Assembly: GCA_016861185.1 (NCBI GenBank)
Contig: BOKW01000005.1
Coordinates: 248,001-312,000, forward strand
DNA length: 64,000 nucleotides
Origin: Betaproteobacteria bacterium
GTDB taxonomy: Bacteria > Pseudomonadota > Gammaproteobacteria > Burkholderiales > Burkholderiaceae_F
Direction: 5' to 3'
Positions 19,669 to 29,367 of this stretch are shown piece by piece; the stretch's first letter is position 1, and the number at the start of each line of letters is the position of its first letter. A program made the position numbers and the translations under genes. The notes under the pieces were generated by a model. It ran no database searches. It saw nothing but the letters and a program-made list of their open reading frames with translations, and was not told the DNA's origin.

Positions 19669-22059
19669 TCAATGCACCGCCGCGCCGGAGGCGGCCGATG
19701 ATGCCGGCGTAGCCTGCGCCAGTCGGCGAAAAACGATGATCACAGTTGCGCCGCCCGCGGATCCGGTAGTGCGATTGACCAGCTCCACCCGGGCGCCATG
19801 TTCGTCGACGATCTTCTTCACCATCGCCAGACCGAGCCCGGTGCCGCTGGGCTTGGTGGTCACGTAGGGCTCGAATGCGCGTCTAAGTATATTCGCCGGA
19901 AAGCCGGGGCCGTTGTCCTCCACCGAAAGGCGGACGGCCGACGCGGCGCGGGTGTCATCCGCCCCGCGCTCGCCGCGCCGTTCCGGCAGGCTCACCAGCG
20001 CCGTACGCAGCACGATCCGCCCGCCGCCCGTTTGGCCCGGCGCGGCGAGCGCATCCAGCGCGTTGGCGATCAGGTTGTGGATCACCTGCCGCAACTGCGT
20101 GGCATCGCCCTCGATCGGCGGCACGTCGGCGCCGAGCGCGAGCTCGATCTGCGCGCCCGTGGGGCTCGCGCCGCGCCCGTGCTCGACGCCGTACAGCGCG
20201 GCGACTTCCTCGATCAGCGCGTTCAGATCGAGCGGCGCGAGCTTGGCCGGCGGCACGCGCGCGTAATCGCGGAAGTCGTCGACCATGCGCTTCATCGCGG
20301 CCACCTGGCTGACGATCGTCGCCACGCCGCGCGCGAGCACGTCGGCGCGTTCGGGCGGCAGCGCGCCGGCGAGCTTCATCTGCAGCCGCTCCGCCGCGAG
20401 CTGGATCGGCGTCAGCGGGTTCTTGATCTCGTGCGCGAGCCGCCGCGCGACCTCGCCCCACGCGAGCGCGCGCTGCGCCGAGATTACCTGCGTGATGTCG
20501 TCGAAGACGACCACATAACCGGGCCCGTCGTCGAGCGGCAGGCGCGAGCCGCGCGCCAGCAGCGCCAGCGGCTCGGCACCGGCGGCCGCCCCCGCGCGCG
20601 GCACCTGCATCTGCTGCTGCCACGAATCCTTCGGCGATGCCGAAAGCTGCTGGTCGGCGAAGGCGCCGGCGACCTGCTCGGCCATTGCCGGCACCAGCGC
20701 CGCAAAAGGCTCGCCGACGTGCGGCGTCAGCGCGAGCCCGAGAATGCGGCTCGCGCCGTGATTGGCGGTGACGAGCCGGTAGTCCTTGTCGAGCACGACC
20801 ACGCCGGCCGACAGGTTGGTCAGCACGCGTTCGAGGTAGGCGCGCGCGTTCTCCAGCTCGCGCGAACGCGCTTCGACCGCGTCGCGCGCCTCGCTCAGCT
20901 GGCGCGTCATCGCGTTGAACGACTGCGTCAGCAGGTTCAGCTCGTCGCTGCCCTTGTATTCGCGCACCGGACGAAAGTCGCCTTCGGCGACCGCCTTCGT
21001 GCCTTCGGCGACCTGCAGCAGCGGCGCCGTCATCGAGCTGGCGAGCAGCACGCCCGAGGCCATCGCGGCGAACACCGCGAGCAGCAGCGTCAGCGTCAGC
21101 GTCACCGTGTAGATCTTGCGCAGGCCGCTGCGCGCCAGCGACAGCTCCTGGTAGTCGCGGTAGCCGCTCTGCAGCGCTTCGGCGTTGGCCGCGACCGACG
21201 GCGGCACGCGCTGCAGGAGCTGCAGGTAGCGCGGCTCGACGCGCACCGGCGGCGCCGGCCGCAGCGGCGGACTGCCCGCCGCGAGCGGGCTGCGCAGCCC
21301 CGGACTGGATCCGGGGGACAGCGCGGCCGCCGGCGCGCTCGCGGCCGGGATCGGCACGATCACCCGCGTGCGCAGGCCGGCGCGCGGCTCGGTCGCGAGC
21401 GGGTCGCCCTCGATCACCGCAAAGCTGCGCTGGATGCGCGCCTGTCGCAGGTTGGCCGCGGTCGGGATCTCGGGCACGAGGTCGGCGCTGCGCGCGCCAC
21501 TGGCGCCGATCAACTGGCCGCCCGCGGTGACGATCAGGGCCTCGTGGATGCCGGCGCGCTCGCGCAGCCGGTCGAGCGCCTGGAGCTGCTGCGACTCAGG
21601 CACGTCCGCCAGCTCGAGCGCGATCGCGCGCGCCTTGGCCGTCACGTCCGCGAGCTGCGCCTCGAGCACAGCGCGCCCGAGCGTCAGCCCCGACTCCAGC
21701 GCGCGGTCGACGCGCACGTCGAACCACGATTCGATCGAACGCGACAGGAACTGCACCGACACGACGTAGATCAGCACGCCGGGCAGCACCCCCATCAGCG
21801 CGAAGGCCACGGCGAAGCGCGTCATCAGCCGTGCGCCAAAGCGGCCCTGCCGCCAGCGGCGCACGAGCCGTGCGATCAGCGCGAGCACGAGCACGAACAG
21901 GATCGCGGCGATCACGCCGTTGATCGCGAGCAGCACCGGATAGTTGCGCTCGAAGGCCTGCGTGTTGCTGCTCGCCGAGGCGAGCAGGAACAGCAGCACG
22001 CCGCCCAGGGCCAACGCGCCGAGCAGCCCGTAGCGCAATACGCGGCTCGCGGCGGCCAT
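19669..22059 (-). CDS. ntrY: NtrY-type sensor histidine kinase
   Basis: The 796-residue membrane kinase has two N-terminal hydrophobic segments, then MTRFAVAFALMGVLPGVLIY, and a large periplasmic domain (about 100-340). After another membrane helix comes a HAMP region (EGTKAVAEGDFRPVREYKGS), a PAS domain, then the HisKA motif RLAHEIKNPLTPIQL (phospho-His543). The HATPase has N-box, G1 (DNGPGFP) and G2 (GTGLGLAMVKKI). It pairs with the short NtrX downstream. The ATG at 22059 is 2 nt after the DUF4390 stop. A 19-bp palindromic repeat (21298-21316) lies inside the periplasmic-domain code and translates as SPGSSPGL. Confidence 0.93.
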   Translation of the reverse strand: MAAASRVLRYGLLGALALGGVLLFLLASASSNTQAFERNYPVLLAINGVIAAILFVLVLALIARLVRRWRQGRFGARLMTRFAVAFALMGVLPGVLIYVVSVQFLSRSIESWFDVRVDRALESGLTLGRAVLEAQLADVTAKARAIALELADVPESQQLQALDRLRERAGIHEALIVTAGGQLIGASGARSADLVPEIPTAANLRQARIQRSFAVIEGDPLATEPRAGLRTRVIVPIPAASAPAAALSPGSSPGLRSPLAAGSPPLRPAPPVRVEPRYLQLLQRVPPSVAANAEALQSGYRDYQELSLARSGLRKIYTVTLTLTLLLAVFAAMASGVLLASSMTAPLLQVAEGTKAVAEGDFRPVREYKGSDELNLLTQSFNAMTRQLSEARDAVEARSRELENARAYLERVLTNLSAGVVVLDKDYRLVTANHGASRILGLALTPHVGEPFAALVPAMAEQVAGAFADQQLSASPKDSWQQQMQVPRAGAAAGAEPLALLARGSRLPLDDGPGYVVVFDDITQVISAQRALAWGEVARRLAHEIKNPLTPIQLAAERLQMKLAGALPPERADVLARGVATIVSQVAAMKRMVDDFRDYARVPPAKLAPLDLNALIEEVAALYGVEHGRGASPTGAQIELALGADVPPIEGDATQLRQVIHNLIANALDALAAPGQTGGGRIVLRTALVSLPERRGERGADDTRAASAVRLSVEDNGPGFPANILRRAFEPYVTTKPSGTGLGLAMVKKIVDEHGARVELVNRTTGSAGGATVIIVFRRLAQATPASSAASGAAVH
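21298..21316. repeat. 19-bp palindromic repeat inside ntrY
   Basis: CCCCGGA-CTGGA-TCCGGGG is a perfect 7-bp inverted repeat with a 5-nt loop. The same element, with loop CTTGA, lies at 44441-44459 inside the ketopantoate-reductase-like gene. Here it falls in a Pro/Ser/Gly-rich low-complexity part of the sensor domain. Confidence 0.75.
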
Positions 22060-22061
22060 CG

Positions 22062-22691
22062 CTAACGCATCAGCTCGGGCGGCACCGGGACGGGGCGCCA
22101 GTCCGACGCGAGGTTCCAGTCGCGGTTGGTCAGCGCGTTGATCTGGAACGGCTTGGGCAGTTGCGAGATGTCGAGCCGCATGCGCGCCTGCGCGCGGTAG
22201 TCCTCGCCCTTGTGCAGCACGCCGGCCTCGACCACCTTCCAGCTGCGGACGCGGCGCAGCGTGGCGAGCGCCTCGGCCAGCGTATCGAAGGGCTGCGCCA
22301 GCGTGCCGCGCGCAAGCCGGTACTGGCGCGTCAGCGGACTGTAGGTCAGGCGGTAGGTCAGCGCCTCGCCGACCAGCTTGCGGTCGAACCAGTACCAGCG
22401 CGTCCGATACAGCTCGAAGTCGATGACGAAGTACAGCGCGATGCCGCGGTTGACCGCGTCCTCGAGTACCGCCGGCAGTTCGAAGTCGAACTGCGCATCG
22501 AGCAGCGCGCCGCCGTCGCCGTCGGTGGGCGCGCGCAGCGCGGCCTCGGCAACCGCGATTCCTTGCGCGGCTGCGGGGCCGGTCGGCGCGAGCCAGGCGG
22601 CCGACAGCGCGAGCACGACGGCCAGCACGAACGCGCCGCGGCGGCGCGGCGGCCAGGCGCGGGCGGCATTTGGTCTGGACGCGCACCACAT
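22062..22691 (-). CDS. DUF4390 family exported protein
   Basis: The 209-residue protein has an N-terminal signal peptide (hydrophobic 19-42, ending PAAAQG). The mature domain matches DUF4390: FDFELPAVLEDAVNRGIALYF, RTRWYWFDRK, LTYRLTYSPLTRQYRLARG and RSWKVVEAGVLHKGEDY. The function is unknown. In Burkholderiales this gene lies between rsmB and the ntrYX pair, as here, and may supply an envelope factor for NtrY sensing; that is inference from position. It starts 9 nt after the rsmB stop and its stop is 2 nt from the ntrY start, so the three are tightly coupled. Confidence 0.88.
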   Translation of the reverse strand: MWCASRPNAARAWPPRRRGAFVLAVVLALSAAWLAPTGPAAAQGIAVAEAALRAPTDGDGGALLDAQFDFELPAVLEDAVNRGIALYFVIDFELYRTRWYWFDRKLVGEALTYRLTYSPLTRQYRLARGTLAQPFDTLAEALATLRRVRSWKVVEAGVLHKGEDYRAQARMRLDISQLPKPFQINALTNRDWNLASDWRPVPVPPELMR

Positions 22692-22700
22692 GGCCGGCGA

Positions 22701-24095
22701 TCAGTCCTTCTCGAAGAGCGCAAGGAAAAAACCGTCGTGCAGCGTTGGGTGCACAGATGCCGCGGCGGCCGGGTTCGGCGCGGCTGCGAGCGGCGTGGGT
22801 AGCAGTTGCAGCGTATTCGCCGTCTGCCCCGGCAGGGCCACGGGCCGGGCATCGGCGTGACGTTCGACGAATCGTTCTGCCTGGCGCGCGCCTTCCTCGG
22901 GAAACACCGAACAGACCACGTAGAGCAATCTACCAGCGGGCTTCAGCAGCGGCCACAAAGCGTCGAGCAATCGCGCTTGCCGTGTTGCCAATTGCGCAAT
23001 ATCGGAGTCGCGACGCAACCATGGGATGTCCGGATGGCGCCGCACGATGCCGGAGGCCGTGCAGGGGGCGTCGAGCAGGATGCGGTCGTACCGCAGTTCG
23101 GCCGCGTACGCGCGGGTGTCGGCCGCATCGGCGACATGCAGCGCGATCGTCGCGTGCTCGCGCGCGCGCAATCGCGCCAGGTTGTCCTCGATCCGCTGTG
23201 CGCGCTGCGCGTCGATCTCGACCGCATCGATCGCGAGGCCGTCGGCGAGTTCGGCAAGCTGCGCGGTCTTGCCGCCCGGCGCGGCGCAGGCGTCGAGCAC
23301 GCGTTGCCCGTCGCGCACGGCGAGCCATTGCGCGGCGAGCTGGCTGCCGGCGTCCTGCACCGACACGAGCCCCTCCGCGAATCCGGGGATCGCCTCGACC
23401 GGCCGCGCTTCGTGCAGCCAGACGGCGGTCGCGCCGACGCGCGTGGCCGCCAGCCCCGCGCGCTCGAGCTGCCGCAAATAGTCGTCGACTCCGATGCGCC
23501 GCGCGTTCACCCGCAGCACCAGCGGCGGCGGCTCGCGCTGCGCGTCGAGGATCGCGGCCCACGCGGCGGGGTACGCGCGCCGCAGCCGTTCGATCCACCA
23601 GCGCGGCGCGTTGTAGCGGACCGTGTCGTCGCGTTGCGCTTCTTCGATCAACGCGGACTGCCGGCGCAGGAAGTTGCGCAGCGTCGCGTTGACGAAGCCG
23701 GCCGCCGCGCGCGTGTCGGCCCCGGTCTTCGCCGCGGTCACGGTCTGGTCGACGACCGCGTAGCCCGCGTGCCGCTGCGCGAGCAGCTGCGCGAGTCCCA
23801 ACGCGAGCAGCGCGGCCACCGGCGGCGCCGGCGGCGTGCGCGCCAGCCGCGCGATCAGCGCGTCGAGCAGCGCGAGATGGCGCGCGGCGTGATAGGCGAT
23901 GTCCTTCGCCGCCGCCGCCGCGCGCGGATGCCGCAGGGCCGCCGCACCCGCGGCCGCATCGAGCGCGCGATCGAGCGCGGCGCCCGCGCGGAAACGCTGC
24001 CAGGCCGCCGCGGCCACGCGCAACGCGTCGGCGAGCGGCGGCGCGCCGCGTCCTGACCCTGTCGAAGGGCCGGCGGCGGCCTGCGCGGCGTTCAC
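22701..24095 (-). CDS. rsmB: 16S rRNA (cytosine-967-C5)-methyltransferase
   Basis: The 464-residue protein has an N-terminal NusB-like RNA-binding domain (about 30-170, with [10 protein letters not shown] and [12 protein letters not shown]). The C-terminal SAM-dependent methyltransferase has [15 protein letters not shown] as motif [22 protein letters not shown] with catalytic Cys, and [11 protein letters not shown] with the second Cys. It methylates C967 of 16S rRNA. The GTG start overlaps the fmt stop as GTGA, the standard fmt-rsmB coupling. Near the N terminus the code contains GPSTGSGRG, translated from a known type of dispersed repeat (24050-24071). Confidence 0.95.
   Translation of the reverse strand: MNAAQAAAGPSTGSGRGAPPLADALRVAAAAWQRFRAGAALDRALDAAAGAAALRHPRAAAAAKDIAYHAARHLALLDALIARLARTPPAPPVAALLALGLAQLLAQRHAGYAVVDQTVTAAKTGADTRAAAGFVNATLRNFLRRQSALIEEAQRDDTVRYNAPRWWIERLRRAYPAAWAAILDAQREPPPLVLRVNARRIGVDDYLRQLERAGLAATRVGATAVWLHEARPVEAIPGFAEGLVSVQDAGSQLAAQWLAVRDGQRVLDACAAPGGKTAQLAELADGLAIDAVEIDAQRAQRIEDNLARLRAREHATIALHVADAADTRAYAAELRYDRILLDAPCTASGIVRRHPDIPWLRRDSDIAQLATRQARLLDALWPLLKPAGRLLYVVCSVFPEEGARQAERFVERHADARPVALPGQTANTLQLLPTPLAAAPNPAAAASVHPTLHDGFFLALFEKD
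24050..24071. repeat. Dispersed repeat of the CTGTCGAAGG type within rsmB
   Basis: The plus strand reads TCCTGACCCTGTCGAAGG, the core of a repeat widespread in proteobacterial genomes and often seen in translation as PEPVEG or PSTGSG. A diverged copy in the same orientation is at 45225-45242. Here it lies in the variable N-terminal residues of RsmB. Confidence 0.6.
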
Positions 24096-25093
24096 GGCGC
24101 GGGCTCCGCCGCGACGAACGCCTCGCCGGCGGCGATCGGCATGCCCGCGAGGAACTCGCGCGCCGCCAGACGCCTGCCGCCCGCGCGCTGCAGTTCGGTG
24201 ACGACGAGCGCGCCCTCGCCGCAGGCGATGCGTACGCCTTCGGCATTCGCCGCGAGCACCGTGCCCGGCGTAGCGGCGTCCGCAGCATCCGCGTGCGCGC
24301 GCCAGAAGCGGATCACCTGTCCGCGCAGCGCGCCGCAGGCGACCGGAAACGGATCGAAGGCACGCACCCGGCAGGCAAGCCGTTGCGCAGGCTGCGTCCA
24401 GTCGAGCCAGGCTTCGCGCTTGTCGAGCTTGTGCGCATAGGTCACGCGCTCGGAAGGCTGCGGCTGCGGGCGCAGTTCGCCGCGCGCGCCGCGCGCGAGC
24501 GCCGCGACGATCATCTGCGCACCGAGCGCGGCGAGCTTGGCGGTCAGCGTCGCGGCCGTGTCGTCGCCCGCGATCGGCAACCGCTCCGCGGCGAGCATCG
24601 GCCCGGTGTCCAGGCCCGCGTCCATCTGCATCAGCGTGATGCCGGTTTCCGCGTCGCCCGCCTCGATCGCGCGCGCCACGGGTGCGGCGCCGCGCCAGCG
24701 CGGCAGCAGCGAGGCGTGGATATTGATCGCACCGATCGGCCCCGCGGGCGAAGCGAGCCCGCGCGGGATGTCGAGCACCGCTTGCGGCAGGATCAGGCCG
24801 TAGGCGGCGACGACCAGCACGTCGGCGTCGGCCGAGCGCAGCGTTTCGTGCGCGGCGGCTGCCTCGGCGCCGCCCTTTTTCAGGCTCAGGGTGGCCGGCG
24901 TTTCGACGCGCAGCCCGTGCGCCAGCGCAAGTTGCTTGACGGGGCTCGCGACGAGCTTCATGCCGCGCCCGGCCGGACGATCGGGCTGGGAAAGCACGAG
25001 CGGGATCGCGAAGCCCTGCGCCGGCGCGGCATCGATCAGCGCGGCGAGCGCCGCGGCGGCGAATTCCGGCGTGCCGGCGAAGACGATGCGCAT
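24092..25093 (-). CDS. fmt: Methionyl-tRNA formyltransferase
   Basis: The 333-residue enzyme formylates initiator Met-tRNA using 10-formyl-tetrahydrofolate. It opens with [16 protein letters not shown]. It carries [21 protein letters not shown], the conserved formyltransferase active-site block with Asn and His, and [18 protein letters not shown]. The C-terminal OB-like domain is present ([10 protein letters not shown] onward). It is followed by rsmB with a GTGA overlap. In most relatives def lies immediately upstream; here about 5.5 kb of other genes separates def from fmt. Confidence 0.97.
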   Translation of the reverse strand: MRIVFAGTPEFAAAALAALIDAAPAQGFAIPLVLSQPDRPAGRGMKLVASPVKQLALAHGLRVETPATLSLKKGGAEAAAAHETLRSADADVLVVAAYGLILPQAVLDIPRGLASPAGPIGAINIHASLLPRWRGAAPVARAIEAGDAETGITLMQMDAGLDTGPMLAAERLPIAGDDTAATLTAKLAALGAQMIVAALARGARGELRPQPQPSERVTYAHKLDKREAWLDWTQPAQRLACRVRAFDPFPVACGALRGQVIRFWRAHADAADAATPGTVLAANAEGVRIACGEGALVVTELQRAGGRRLAAREFLAGMPIAAGEAFVAAEPAP

Positions 25094-25224
25094 GCGCGCA
25101 GTTTATTGAACCCGCTCGCGCAGCCGGCGTGCTGCGCCGGAACGCGGCGCTTCTTCCCCTTTGGCTTGGCGCCGCGCGCGTCGTACCATCGGCGTACAGA
25201 CCCTGCTGCTGCCGCACCCAATCC

Positions 25225-26679
25225 GTGAAACCGCTGAGCGGGCTCGACTCGCTGTTCCTGCACCTCGAGACCGCCGCCACGCCGATGCACGTCGGCGCGC
25301 TGCATCTGCTGGAAGCCGCGCCCGGTGAACGCGACGATTTCGTCGCGCGCGTGCGCAACCATATCGGCGATCGGCTGCACCTCTTGCCCGTGTTCACGCG
25401 CCGGCTCGCGCCGATGCCGCTCGGCTTCGCCAACCCGGTGTGGGTCGAAGCCGACGAGGTCGATCTCGACTATCACGTGCGGCGCATCCGCCTGCCCGCA
25501 CCCGGCACGCACGCGCAGCTCGAAGCGACCGTCGCGCGGCTGCACGGCCAGCGGCTCGATCGCGCGCGCCCGCTGTGGCTGTTCCACGTGATCGAGGGAC
25601 TCGAGTCCGGCCAGCGCGCCGTCTACACGAAGGTGCACCACGCCGCCGTCGACGGTGCGGCCGGCGTGGCGCTCGCGCAGGTACTGCTCGATTCGAGCCC
25701 GACGCCGCGCGCGGTCGCGCCGCGCGTGCGGCGCGGCGAGCGTCCGGGGCTGGTCGCGCTGATCGGGGCCGCGCTGCGGACGAGCGCCGCACAGACCGCC
25801 CGGCTCGTGCGGCATGTCCCCGACGCGGTGCGCGTGCTTGCGCAACTGGCGCAATCGGGCGAGGGCGGAGGCGGCCTGCCCGCGTTGCGCCGCAATTTCT
25901 CGTTCGGCCCGCACACGCCGCTGAACGTCGCGATCGACGGCGCGCGCAGCCTCGCCACGCTGTCGCTGCCGCTCGACGCGGTCAAGCGCATCGCGGCGGC
26001 GAACGACGCCAAGCTCAACGACGTCGTGCTCGCGATCGTCGCCGGCGCGCTGCGGCGCCATCTCGAAGCGCATGGCGGCGTGCCGTCCAAGCCGCTGGTG
26101 GCCGCAGTGCCCGTGTCGCTGCGCGAGGCAGGCAATACCGAGGCGACCACGCTCGCGACGATGACGCTCGCGAGCCTCGCGACCGACGTCACCGATCCGC
26201 ACGCGCGGCTGGCCGCAATCCGCGCCGCGACCGGCGCGGCGAAGTCGCTGACGCGCAGCGTGCGCGCGATCATCCCGACCGACTTCCCTTCGCTCGGCGT
26301 GCCCTGGCTGCTGTCGGCCGCGGCCGCTTTGTACGGCAGAACGCGGCTCGCCGAGCGCATTCCGCCGATCGCCAACCTCGTCGTGTCCAACGTGCCTGGG
26401 CCGTCCGCACCGCTGTACCTGGCGGGCGCAAAGCTGCTCAGCTACTGGCCGCTTTCGATCGTCGAGCACGGCCTCGGGTTGAACGTGACGGTGCAGAGCT
26501 ACGCGGGTTCGCTCGACTTCGGCGTGGTCGCGGCACGCAAGGCGCTGCCCGACGCGCGCCAGTTCGCCGAGGACATGCACGCGGCCTTTGCCGAGCTGCT
26601 GCCGGATGCCGCGCCGGTGCGCGCTCGCAAGGCCGTTCGCCGCACGCCGCCGCGACTGCGCGCGACCGCCGGGGAATGA
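25225..26679 (+). CDS. Wax ester synthase/diacylglycerol acyltransferase (WS/DGAT)
   Basis: The 484-residue protein opens with the family pattern KPLSGLDSLFLHLETAATPMHVG. It has the acyltransferase motif HHAAVDG (138-144, catalytic His139), a linker, and a C-terminal half with NDVVLAIVAGALRRHL, PVSLRE and NLVVSNVPGPSAPLYLAG. Family enzymes join acyl-CoA to long-chain alcohols or diacylglycerol to make storage lipids at the inner membrane. The GTG at 25225 is chosen from homology; no clear ribosome binding site precedes it and an in-frame GTG at 25129 cannot be excluded. The stop overlaps the next start as ATGA. The 131-bp gap to fmt must hold divergent promoters. Confidence 0.9.
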   Translation: MKPLSGLDSLFLHLETAATPMHVGALHLLEAAPGERDDFVARVRNHIGDRLHLLPVFTRRLAPMPLGFANPVWVEADEVDLDYHVRRIRLPAPGTHAQLEATVARLHGQRLDRARPLWLFHVIEGLESGQRAVYTKVHHAAVDGAAGVALAQVLLDSSPTPRAVAPRVRRGERPGLVALIGAALRTSAAQTARLVRHVPDAVRVLAQLAQSGEGGGGLPALRRNFSFGPHTPLNVAIDGARSLATLSLPLDAVKRIAAANDAKLNDVVLAIVAGALRRHLEAHGGVPSKPLVAAVPVSLREAGNTEATTLATMTLASLATDVTDPHARLAAIRAATGAAKSLTRSVRAIIPTDFPSLGVPWLLSAAAALYGRTRLAERIPPIANLVVSNVPGPSAPLYLAGAKLLSYWPLSIVEHGLGLNVTVQSYAGSLDFGVVAARKALPDARQFAEDMHAAFAELLPDAAPVRARKAVRRTPPRLRATAGE

Positions 26680-27512
26680 AGGTCATGGAGACGGCATCGA
26701 ACGCCGCAGACAAGGGCGCCATGCACTATCCGGAGCACTGGTACGAGTTCGGCCTGATGCGCGCGCCGGGGCTGCTGCGGCTCGCGCTCGAATGGCGGGT
26801 CGTCTGGGAGTACAGCGCAAGCTGGCTCGCGCAGCCGCTGCTCGCCAACGCGCCCGAGGGCGACGGCCATCCGGTGCTGGTGTTTCCGGGGTTGCTCGCC
26901 TCCGACGCGTCGACGCGGCCGCTGCGCCGGTTTCTCGAGGGCCGCGGCTACGCCGCTTACGGCTGGGAACGGGGTACGAACCGCGGCCCGCGCGCAGGCG
27001 TGCTCGACGCGTGCCGCGAACGGATCAAGGCGATCCGCAAGCGGCACAAGCGCAAACTGAGCCTGATCGGCTGGAGCCTCGGCGGCATCTACGCGCGCGA
27101 GTTCGCGAAGGAACTCCCGGGCGACGTGCGCGCGGTGATCACCATGGGCACGCCGTTCACCGGGCATCCGAAGGCGACCAACGCCTGGCGGCTGTACGAG
27201 CTGGTCACCGAGCACCGCATCGGCGCGCCCGAGATCCACGAGCCGCTGCGCACGCCGCCGTCGGTGCCGACGACCTCGATCTACAGCCGCACCGACGGCA
27301 TCGTCGCCTGGCAATGCAGCGTCGAGAAGGTCACGCCGCTGCACGAGAACATCGAGGTCGAGGCGAGCCATTTCGGCATCGGCGTCAACCCGCTGACCTG
27401 GTACGCGGTCGCCGACAGGCTGGCGCAGCCCGAGGGCGGCTGGAAGCCCTTCGACCGCAGCGGCGTGCGCGCGTGGCTGTACTGGGATCCGAAGCGGAAG
27501 ACGTGGTACTAG
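26676..27512 (+). CDS. Lipase-like alpha/beta hydrolase coupled to WS/DGAT
   Basis: The 278-residue protein has an alpha/beta hydrolase core with VLVFPGLLASD near residue 70 and nucleophile elbow LIGWSLGGIYAREFA. TSIYSRTDGIVAWQ supplies a likely Asp, and EVEASHFGIGVNP the likely catalytic His. The pattern resembles PGAP1/lipase-type esterases. The ATGA overlap with the WS/DGAT stop argues for co-translation and a shared role in neutral-lipid turnover, which is inference. A second ATG at 26685 is an alternative start. There is no signal peptide. Confidence 0.82.
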   Translation: MKVMETASNAADKGAMHYPEHWYEFGLMRAPGLLRLALEWRVVWEYSASWLAQPLLANAPEGDGHPVLVFPGLLASDASTRPLRRFLEGRGYAAYGWERGTNRGPRAGVLDACRERIKAIRKRHKRKLSLIGWSLGGIYAREFAKELPGDVRAVITMGTPFTGHPKATNAWRLYELVTEHRIGAPEIHEPLRTPPSVPTTSIYSRTDGIVAWQCSVEKVTPLHENIEVEASHFGIGVNPLTWYAVADRLAQPEGGWKPFDRSGVRAWLYWDPKRKTWY

Positions 27513-27594
27513 CGTCGACCGTCGGGCGTCGCTCGAAATCGGCGGCACCGGCCGGTCAGTTGCGCGCGATCCGCAATCCGAACCCCGAATCGAC

Positions 27595-28524
27595 ATGCCC
27601 GCCGCCGTCGTCAACGGCCTGACGCTCGACTACGAATCGTTCGGCGATCCGGCCGCACCGGCGTTGTTGCTGATCATGGGGCTCGGCATGCCGGGGCTCG
27701 CCTGGCCGGACGAGTTCGTCGACGCGCTCGTCGCGGCGGGCTTCCGCGTGGTCCGCTTCGACAACCGCGACTGCGGTCACTCGACCAAGCTGCGCGGCGC
27801 GCCGCTGCCTTCGCTGCCGTGGGCGATCGCGCGCGCGTTGCTGCGCGTGCCGGTGCATGCGCCGTACACGCTCGACGACATGGCGGCCGACACGGTGGGG
27901 CTGCTCGACGCGCTCGGCATCGCGCGCGCGCACGTGGTCGGCGCATCGCTCGGCGGCATGATCGCGCAGGTCGTCGCCGCGCGTTACCCGGCGCGCGCCG
28001 CGAGCCTCGTGTCGATCATGTCGACGACCGGCAACCCGCATCCGCGCGTGGCCTTCGGCCACCATCGCGCGCTGCGCGCGATCCTGTCGCGGCCGCTCGA
28101 TCCGAGCGACGTCAACCGCGTCGTCGATCACCTGGTGCACGTCTTCGGCGTGATCGGCAGCCCGGGCTTTCCGACCGACGAGGTTCTGCTGCGCGGCCGG
28201 CTCGAACGCGTCGCGCGCCGCGGCTGGTATCCGGCCGGAACGATGCGCCAGCTTCTCGCGATCCTCGCCTCGGGCGACCGCCGGCCGCTGCTCGCGCGCA
28301 TCGCCGCGCCGACGCTGGTCATTCACGGCCGCGACGATCCGCTCGTACCGCTCGCCGCCGGCGAGGACACCGCGCGCACCATCCGCGGTGCACGGCTCGA
28401 AGTAATCGACGGCATGGGCCACGATCTGGCGCCCGGCGCGCTGCCGATCCTGGCCGACAGGATCGTGCGCTTCTGCCGCACGGTCGAGGCCGCGCGCGCC
28501 GGCGCGCCCGTCACATCTGCTTGA
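27595..28524 (+). CDS. Alpha/beta hydrolase (putative esterase)
   Basis: The 309-residue protein has ALLLIMGLGMPGLAWPDEF, RFDNRDCGHS, nucleophile elbow VVGASLGGMIAQVVA, Asp in VIHGRDDPLVPL and His in IDGMGHDLAPGAL. The arrangement matches the large group annotated as aclacinomycin methylesterase-like or general esterases; the substrate is unknown. It follows the lipase gene by 82 nt. That gap contains ATCCGCAATCC-type repeat sequence. Its 3' end overlaps the convergent LytTR gene by 14 bp. Confidence 0.85.
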   Translation: MPAAVVNGLTLDYESFGDPAAPALLLIMGLGMPGLAWPDEFVDALVAAGFRVVRFDNRDCGHSTKLRGAPLPSLPWAIARALLRVPVHAPYTLDDMAADTVGLLDALGIARAHVVGASLGGMIAQVVAARYPARAASLVSIMSTTGNPHPRVAFGHHRALRAILSRPLDPSDVNRVVDHLVHVFGVIGSPGFPTDEVLLRGRLERVARRGWYPAGTMRQLLAILASGDRRPLLARIAAPTLVIHGRDDPLVPLAAGEDTARTIRGARLEVIDGMGHDLAPGALPILADRIVRFCRTVEAARAGAPVTSA

Positions 28525-29302
28525 ACAGGTGCACGTACTGGCGCGCGACGGGCAGCTCGCGCGGGTGGTTGCGGATGCGGACGAACAGCTTGCCCGCGAG
28601 GTCGCGGCGCGTTCCGGCCACCGCGTTCAGGTTGACGATGACCGAGCGGTGGATCTGCTGGAACGACTCGCCGTCGAGCTGCGCGGCGAGTTCCGACAGC
28701 GGCACGCGGATCAGCCATTCGCGCACCGCTTCGCCGTCGCGCGCGAACACGCACGTGTACTTGTCGTCGGCCTGGAAGTAGAGCACGTCGGCAACCGCGA
28801 TCTGCTCGGTGACCTCGCCGTCGCCCGAGCGCTTGCTCGCACGGATCCAGCGCAGCCTGCGCTGCGCGTTCGTCGCGAACTGCTGCGAAAGCTGCGCGAG
28901 CAGCGTCGCCATCTCGGGGGCCGGTTGGTTCGCGGCGAGCCCCGCCTTCAGCTTGTCGGTGGCGCGCCGCAGGCGCTCGTCGGTCACCGGCTTCAGCAGG
29001 TAGTCGACCGCGTCGGCCTCGAATGCGTCGATCGCGTACTGGTCGAACGCGGTGACGAACACGACGCGCGGCCGCCGCGCTCCGCTCAACTGCCGCGCGA
29101 CGTCCAGCCCCGTCGCGCCGGGCATGCGGATGTCGAGGAACGCGATGTCGGGCGCGTGCTCGGCGATCGCGCGCGCGGCGTCCGGTCCGTTGCTCACCAC
29201 GGCGACAACCCGAAGCTCCGGCCAGACCGCGGCGAGCCGCGTGCGCAGATACTCCGCGAGATGCGGTTCGTCGTCGGCGATCAGCGCGGTCGGCATGGGC
29301 AT
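28511..29302 (-). CDS. LytTR-family response regulator (AlgR-like)
   Basis: The 263-residue protein has a receiver domain with ALIADDEPHLAEYLRTRL, phospho-acceptor Asp57 in IAFLDIRMPGATGLD and YLLKPVT. A C-terminal LytTR DNA-binding domain follows, with DVLYFQADDKYTCVFARDG, FQQIHRSVIVNLNAV and ARQYVHLFKQ. It forms a two-component pair with the LytS-type kinase encoded 65 nt upstream. Two ATG codons two residues apart (29302, 29296) are possible starts. Targets are not evident; no LytTR direct repeats were recognised in the window. Confidence 0.9.
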   Translation of the reverse strand: MPMPTALIADDEPHLAEYLRTRLAAVWPELRVVAVVSNGPDAARAIAEHAPDIAFLDIRMPGATGLDVARQLSGARRPRVVFVTAFDQYAIDAFEADAVDYLLKPVTDERLRRATDKLKAGLAANQPAPEMATLLAQLSQQFATNAQRRLRWIRASKRSGDGEVTEQIAVADVLYFQADDKYTCVFARDGEAVREWLIRVPLSELAAQLDGESFQQIHRSVIVNLNAVAGTRRDLAGKLFVRIRNHPRELPVARQYVHLFKQM

Positions 29303-29367
29303 AGGGCGCGGGGGAGACAGGGTAGTCGGTTTGGCGCAATCCGCGATCCGCAATCGGCGATCCGCCC

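Noticed and set aside
19798-22065. Plus-strand frame across ntrY
   Set aside because: It is antisense to a clear histidine kinase and has no domain signal.
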